Source of the DNA: Oscillatoria sp. FACHB-1407
GTDB taxonomy: Bacteria > Cyanobacteriota > Cyanobacteriia > Elainellales > Elainellaceae
NCBI RefSeq assembly: GCF_014697545.1
Contig: NZ_JACJSA010000004.1
Span: 62,001-126,000 of the forward strand
Length of the DNA: 64,000 bases
Reading direction: 5' to 3'
The notes under the pieces were generated by a model that was given only the letters and a program-made list of their open reading frames with translations, ran no database searches and had not been told where the DNA came from. Every line of letters begins with the position of its first letter. The first letter of the stretch is position 1. This document shows, one piece after another, positions 61,101 to 64,000 of this stretch. The translations under genes and the position numbers were made by a program.

Positions 61101-64000
61101 TTGAGAGGCAGTGCCATCATCAATGGTGAATAAACGGAAGTTGCTAGCACCCGCATCGCGTTGAATGGTCAGTAGGTTAGCACCTAAGCCTGTGATAGTC
61201 AGGTCATCAGTAATACTGAAGCCACCCGACGTTAACAGGATTGTGTCGGGGATTGCGTCGGCAAAGGGAGAGCTTGCGATCGTGCTAAAGGTAATGGTGT
61301 CGGCACCGGGGTTGCTGTTGGCAAAGGCGATCGCCGCCCGGAGAGAGCCAAACCCACTGTCATTAGTGTTCGTTACTACAAGTGGGTTAGCCAATGCAGA
61401 GAACTCAGAGGTATTGGCAGTGGCGGTGTTGGTTGCGGTTGCTGTGATGTAGGGGAAGTCAGCATCAAAGGTGTGGGCAAAGCTAATGGAGGCGTTGCCG
61501 CTGCCATCGGTTGCCACGTTTTGGAAACCGAGATAGACCTGACCTTCACCGTTGCCACTGCTATCGGGACTGGCATTGGCAAAGAACTCAATGCGGAAAT
61601 TGCTGCTGGGCGTGCTATTGAAGGAGCCGATGATATTAGAGCCAGTAATATTGGTGATGAGCGGGAAGTTTTGTAGCGCGTTGTTGCCCACATCGCCATC
61701 ACCCAGATCGTTCGCTGTGACGCCGTCACCACCCAGGTCAATGCCCAGTCCAACGTTATTGGCGATCGCATTCTGAGAAATGGTAATCTCAGTGGCTCCA
61801 TCCTCCACTAATATCCCCGCTCCACCGTTACCTAAGGCATCGCCATTAGCCGCAATACCGATGGAGTTGCCAACCACCTGATTGCCCCGGGCTGGATCAG
61901 TATCGATCGTTGCATTCTCGCCAAATACAATACCGTGGCTTGTATTGCCAGCAATAATATTGCCTGCTCCTGGAGCGGTGCCCCCCACAATGTTGTTCGA
62001 GGGAGCAAACGTACTGCCTGCATAGAACTCAATCCCAACTGTGTTTCCAAGAGCGATTTCTCCGGTGACATCCGTGCCGATGTAATTGCCTTGAATCAGA
62101 GCATTTTCAGCAATATTGTTGATAGAAATCCCGATTACGTTTCCAGAGATGAGGTTGCGATCGCTAGCCGTTGTGCCGCCAATCCGAGTGTTGCTGCCGC
62201 CGGATAGCAAAATGCCTGTCCCAAAAAAGCTGCTCAAGGTTGTGCCTGTACCCGTGACATCAGTGCCGATGTAGTTACCGGCAACAACGTGTCCATCTCC
62301 GCTACTAATCTGAATCCCGTAGCCCAAGATATTGCTGAATACTAATCCCCGAACGATGCTGTTGTCAGAGCCAAACCCCAACACCAACATTCCAGGTCCG
62401 CCACTAATTCCGCTGCCATCGAGTTCAATGATGGGCGCACCGGCAAATCCGGGTTGGCTCGTGCCGTCGATGGTGATGGTGCTTCCAACTGACAAATCAG
62501 ACTGCAAGTTGATTCTGAAGGAATCAGTGGATGAGCTGTAACCCGGATCGGTGATGGGGATGTTGAAGGTAATCGTGTCATCACCGGGATTGCTGTTGGC
62601 AAAGTTAATGGCAGCCCGCAATGAGCCAGGTCCGCTGTCATTGGTGTTGGTGACAACCAGGGGGCTGCTGGCTGCCGCCAGGGTAACGCGAGAAAATTCG
62701 GAGGTGTTGCCGCTGGGGTCAGTTGCGGTCGCCGTCAGATACAGACCACTCAGGTCAATGGGAATCACTTCGCTGATCGTCGCGTTGCCCGTTCCGTCAG
62801 TCGTCACCGTAAAGCTGGTGACAAAGGTTTCTCCTTCACCCCGACCAGAGGGATCAGACGCCGTGTTGCTAAAAACTTCAATCGTGAAGGTCGTATTGGG
62901 CGCACTGTTAAAGCTGCCAGTCAGCGTCGTGTTGCTGCCAGATACCTCAGCCGTTCCCAACACCGGGAAGTTGAGCAGATCGTTGCTGCCAAAGTCACTA
63001 TCGTCTGGATCATTTGCGGTAACGCCGTCATTGTTCAGGTCAATTCCCAATTGACCGTTATTCAAGATGGAGTTGTTAGAAATGGTGTTGCCATTGGCAA
63101 AGTCACCTGTAATAGCAATGCCATCCTGCGTGTTACCCGAAATTAAGTTACCAACGGTTCCACCGATAGTGTTGTTGGTTGCACCGTCGCCAATCAAGAT
63201 ACCGTTCGTCCCGTTGCCTAAACTGGCTGTGCCTGTGACATCGGTGCCGATGAAGTTATTGAGAATCGTGTTGCCCGTTGTGCTGAGTCCATCAAACGGG
63301 TCGCTATCTAGAATTTCAATCCCATTTTCGCCGTTGCCAGAGATGATATTGCGGGCGCGGATTGGCAGACCTCCAACGGTGTTGTTGGTGGAGTTAGCGA
63401 TTAGGAGACCATCCAGCGCATTGCCCCAATCGACGGTTCCGCTGCTGTCAGTGCCAATAAAGTTGCCAATGATCGTATTGTTGTTGGAGACTGTACCCGT
63501 TTCCGTTGAGATGCTGACGCCATAGCGTCCATTAGCGGAGATGACGTTTTCGCTCACCTCGCTGTTGATACTGCCAATAATGTTGACCCCATCCGCTCCG
63601 TTACCTAAGTTGGAGTCGCCATTGGCATTCAAGCCAATGATGTTGTTTGCGATGACGCTGCCATTCGCTTCGTTGAGTTCGATGCCATCGTCCGCATTAC
63701 CCGAAATGACGTTGTCGCTAATGCTGTTGGTGTTACCACCGTCAAATACCCCATCTTCACCGTTGGCGATCGCCCCTGTCCCAGCCGCGTTGGTGCCAAT
63801 GTAGTTGCCTTCAACCGTGTTGTTAAATGCTCCACCAAACAGTTGAAACTCAATCCCATTGCCACTGTTACCAGAGATCAGGTTACGCGCCTCCAGCGTG
63901 CTGCCTCCAATCGTGTTGTTGTTGGCGTTATTGGTGACACGGATACCAAAGCCGACATTGCCAAGTGCCGCTGTACCGTTAATATTCGTACCAATGAAGT
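55125..64000 (-). CDS. giant surface protein: beta-helix modules, Calx-beta and FG-GAP propeller (5' end outside)
   Basis: At least 2957 residues; the frame is open to the window edge, so the true start lies beyond 64000 (a TTG at 63632 is only an internal codon). From the N-terminal side: several right-handed beta-helix modules built of N-x-I-x-GN(Y/F)IGTD and GG-x-R-N-(L/V)-ISGN repeats (64000 to about 57650). Each is introduced by PLVVTNTNDSGxGSLRAAI and closes with LGIDLGxxGVTANDxGDGD and TATxTNT. One module (about 60090-61400) is of the Pmp/choice-of-anchor-Q type. Three Calx-beta domains (about 57640-56620; SEGNSGNTAFVFTVTISNNP) and seven FG-GAP repeats (56600-55125; DINGDGIDDLVIGA) end the protein, an integrin-alpha-like propeller with Ca2+ sites. 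It is probably a secreted or surface adhesin. Confidence 0.92.
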   Translation of the reverse strand, partial: FIGTNINGTAALGNVGFGIRVTNNANNNTIGGSTLEARNLISGNSGNGIEFQLFGGAFNNTVEGNYIGTNAAGTGAIANGEDGVFDGGNTNSISDNVISGNADDGIELNEANGSVIANNIIGLNANGDSNLGNGADGVNIIGSINSEVSENVISANGRYGVSISTETGTVSNNNTIIGNFIGTDSSGTVDWGNALDGLLIANSTNNTVGGLPIRARNIISGNGENGIEILDSDPFDGLSTTGNTILNNFIGTDVTGTASLGNGTNGILIGDGATNNTIGGTVGNLISGNTQDGIAITGDFANGNTISNNSILNNGQLGIDLNNDGVTANDPDDSDFGSNDLLNFPVLGTAEVSGSNTTLTGSFNSAPNTTFTIEVFSNTASDPSGRGEGETFVTSFTVTTDGTGNATISEVIPIDLSGLYLTATATDPSGNTSEFSRVTLAAASSPLVVTNTNDSGPGSLRAAINFANSNPGDDTITFNIPITDPGYSSSTDSFRINLQSDLSVGSTITIDGTSQPGFAGAPIIELDGSGISGGPGMLVLGFGSDNSIVRGLVFSNILGYGIQISSGDGHVVAGNYIGTDVTGTGTTLSSFFGTGILLSGGSNTRIGGTTASDRNLISGNVIGISINNIAENALIQGNYIGTDVTGEIALGNTVGIEFYAGSTFAPSNNIVGGTAPGAGNIIAGNTSHGIVFGENATIDTDPARGNQVVGNSIGIAANGDALGNGGAGILVEDGATEITISQNAIANNVGLGIDLGGDGVTANDLGDGDVGNNALQNFPLITNITGSNIIGSFNSTPSSNFRIEFFANASPDSSGNGEGQVYLGFQNVATDGSGNASISFAHTFDADFPYITATATNTATANTSEFSALANPLVVTNTNDSGFGSLRAAIAFANSNPGADTITFSTIASSPFADAIPDTILLTSGGFSITDDLTITGLGANLLTIQRDAGASNFRLFTIDDGTASQVTVDISGFTLRDGRGVDGGAILNRENLTISNSTIRDNVASNGGGAIWNQNSSLTIINSLITENASTAQGGSIYSESSTVNIQNSLISDNTTSGTGGGIWSGSGNLTIVSSTVSDNTASSSFSSGGGIFSGNGNLTIDSSTIANNSSGGFAAGIWHAVGTTTIRNSTISGNIVSGTSAFNAGGGVYNNSGLVTISNSTITNNTSLSGFGSGVVANRDNLARIDVVSSIIAGNVSSDVDVIGTASTTNFFFSDGNNLIGTGNALLDSGNGSGFTQPTDITGVTDPGLNPLANNGGPTQTHSLTDTSLARDAGSNPDGLTTDQRGAGFSRVVGSSADIGAFEAPEVVDPLIVTNTNDSGVGSLRAAIDFANSNPDASTITFNIPGGGVQTINLLSALPTLNSQVTIDGTTQPGFADSPLIVLNGASAGAGVNGLTLNNSNTIRGLVIQGFNGSGILISGSSNVVQGNYIGTNALGTGAIANTDNGIRISGNGNFIGGSLAGQGNVISGNGDQGIAILGNNNTVRGNIIGLAANGTAALGNLDDGILITLSASNNTIGGTTTGDRNVIGSNSNNGVSISTGAANNIVQGNYIGTAADGITARGNGIHGVSIGNGAINNAIGGTTAVSGNLIANNGADGVSVFGTSTTGNTVQGNSIFSNAGLGIDLGNNGVTANDAGDGDAGANGLQNFPVITGASSNSFFGTSLAGTLNSTATTTFRLEFFSNTTADGSGNGEGQTFLGTVDVTTDDAGNATFSPSFLTVVPQGQFITATATNLTTNETSEFSTARVVSSPLVVTNTNDSGAGSLREAIAFANSNPGADTITFNIPGSGVQTINLLSALPSITGSVTIDGTTQPGYTSTPLITLNGSGAGFGVTGLNLIAGNNTIRGLEITRFSRGIGISSSNNTIQGNSLTLNTFGISVDSGTNNQIGGTSAGAGNVISANFSTGLVINTSGTTVQGNQIQGNTVGISISAGNNTIGGEVAGAGNVITNSQDDGIAITGAGSTGNLISRNSIHNNGSIPTADDLGIDLGADGVTANDAGDGDTGANGLQNFPVITAATLDGSVTRVAGTFNSTPNTTFRLEFFSDPAPNLAGTWEGETFLGFLDVATNASGNATFNTSFATAVPLGQAITATARNLTNNNTSEFSAARVVTGIPTVTLGLTGSPLAENGGVATVTATLSNVSAQPVTVNLGFNGTATNTTDYNRSGTSIVIPAGSLTGSITLTGVNDLLDEANETIVVDILSVTNGTESGVQQVTATITDDDLPPTVSISPASIVQNEGNSGTTAYVYTVSLSAASGLPVTVNYTTNNGTATAGSDYIDNDGSLTFNPGGPLTQNITVLVNGDTTVEPTENFTVTLNSAANGTLGTSSATGTITDDDLVVSISPVTLIQSEGNSGNTAFVFTVTISNNPTSNVTVNYTTNNGTAIAGSDYTDNDSSVVFTPGGGLTRTITVNVTGDTILETNETFTVTLTSATGATIGTSTATATINNDEAIVNLSQLINSGRAVTFTGLASGDFTGGSVANAGDINGDGIDDLVIGARGANPNGRADSGSAYVVFGTTNGFPALSTLNGTNGFRIDGIAASDGLGNAVKSAGDIDNDGIDDLILGARAADPNGRSDSGQTYILFGSRSPFSSVVNPANLTPTSTTTPAGFRLTGASSFDLSGGSVSSAGDIDGDGFDDLLVGAVGGDPTSTRSNAGYAYIVFGRARNSLTANINLSTPTTNSVVRLNGIDAGDNTGYSVSNAGDINGDGRSDLIVGAINGDPNGTNSGETYVVFGSSSLKTPSGAQFNLSTLNGTNGFRLDGGAASDNSGFAVSAIGDINHDGIADLAVTAPFADPNGRSNSGAIYVVFGRTSGFSTNLNLSTLNGTNGFRLNGIDIGDFAGVSVSSAGDFNRDGVGDLLIGAPNADPNGVDSGEAYIVYGRKAGDPFAANINLSTLNGSNGIIINGLVTNSFFGYAVASGNFNGGGDTDLLIGAPGSGNGAAYAIFGTALS

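Noticed and set aside
55255-63804. Many plus-strand open frames of 60-190 codons
   Set aside because: They are antisense to the giant protein, whose repetitive Gly/Asn/Thr codons keep the opposite strand open.

Overview
The window is chromosomal DNA from a cyanobacterium, probably a filamentous, Leptolyngbya-like one. The basis is the very frequent HIP1 octamer (GCGATCGC), an NDH-1 subunit of cyanobacterial type (ndhH), a hetZ-patU pair, an AMIN-domain protein, a DUF4912 protein, a Uma2 nuclease and many heptameric short tandem repeat arrays. No rRNA, tRNA, CRISPR array, transposase or phage gene was found. The genus is inference.

Layout. 1-1.1 kb: lemA followed by an M48 protease that runs off the left edge. 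1.8-3.7 kb: ndhH and a RibD_C-type reductase. 3.8-6.7 kb: a compact three-gene run (CADD/UndA-like di-iron oxidase, BtaA-like aminocarboxypropyltransferase, GNAT acyltransferase) that looks like an uncharacterised small-molecule pathway. 7.2-15.3 kb: HNH nuclease, AMIN protein, GST, CYP110-like P450 and a CPA2 antiporter with USP tail. 15.6-20.4 kb: a membrane-anchored coiled-coil protein, a tiny ORF, Uma2 nuclease and MgtE. 21.2-28.1 kb: a TetR regulator divergent from a complete YbhG/YbhF/YbhS/YbhR-type ABC exporter, with a perfect 15-bp palindrome between them. 28.2-33 kb: a TgpA-like transglutaminase-fold membrane protein that lacks all three catalytic residues, then patU and hetZ. 33.4-43.2 kb: small hypotheticals, LmeA-like and DUF4912 proteins, PIN protein, site-2 protease, murQ, creatininase-family amidase and an ECF sigma/anti-sigma pair. 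43.5-52.7 kb: glutathionyl-hydroquinone reductase, STAS protein, PhyH-type dioxygenase, a small coiled-coil protein, htpX and a CHASE histidine kinase that has no N-terminal membrane anchor. 53-64 kb: a PEP-CTERM surface protein and a giant (at least 2957 aa) exported-type protein with beta-helix modules, three Calx-beta domains and a seven-repeat FG-GAP propeller; its 5' end is outside the window.

The most unusual layer is the repeats. A ~167-bp MITE-like element with imperfect ends beginning TA-ACGT occurs four times plus a fragment; in two copies its terminal TAA is the stop codon of the neighbouring gene, and one copy carries a nested insertion flanked by a 6-bp duplication. A second family has TATAGC/GCTATA ends. 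Heptamer arrays abut or supply gene ends at several loci, and one array contains the start codon of the ABC ATPase gene. A 65-bp unit with an internal hairpin is repeated exactly four times upstream of the CHASE kinase.

The genes are mostly independent single genes or short operons. Clear functional units are lemA-M48, the oxidase/aminocarboxypropyltransferase/GNAT run, tetR plus the ABC exporter, hetZ-patU, the PIN/site-2 protease pair and sigma/anti-sigma.
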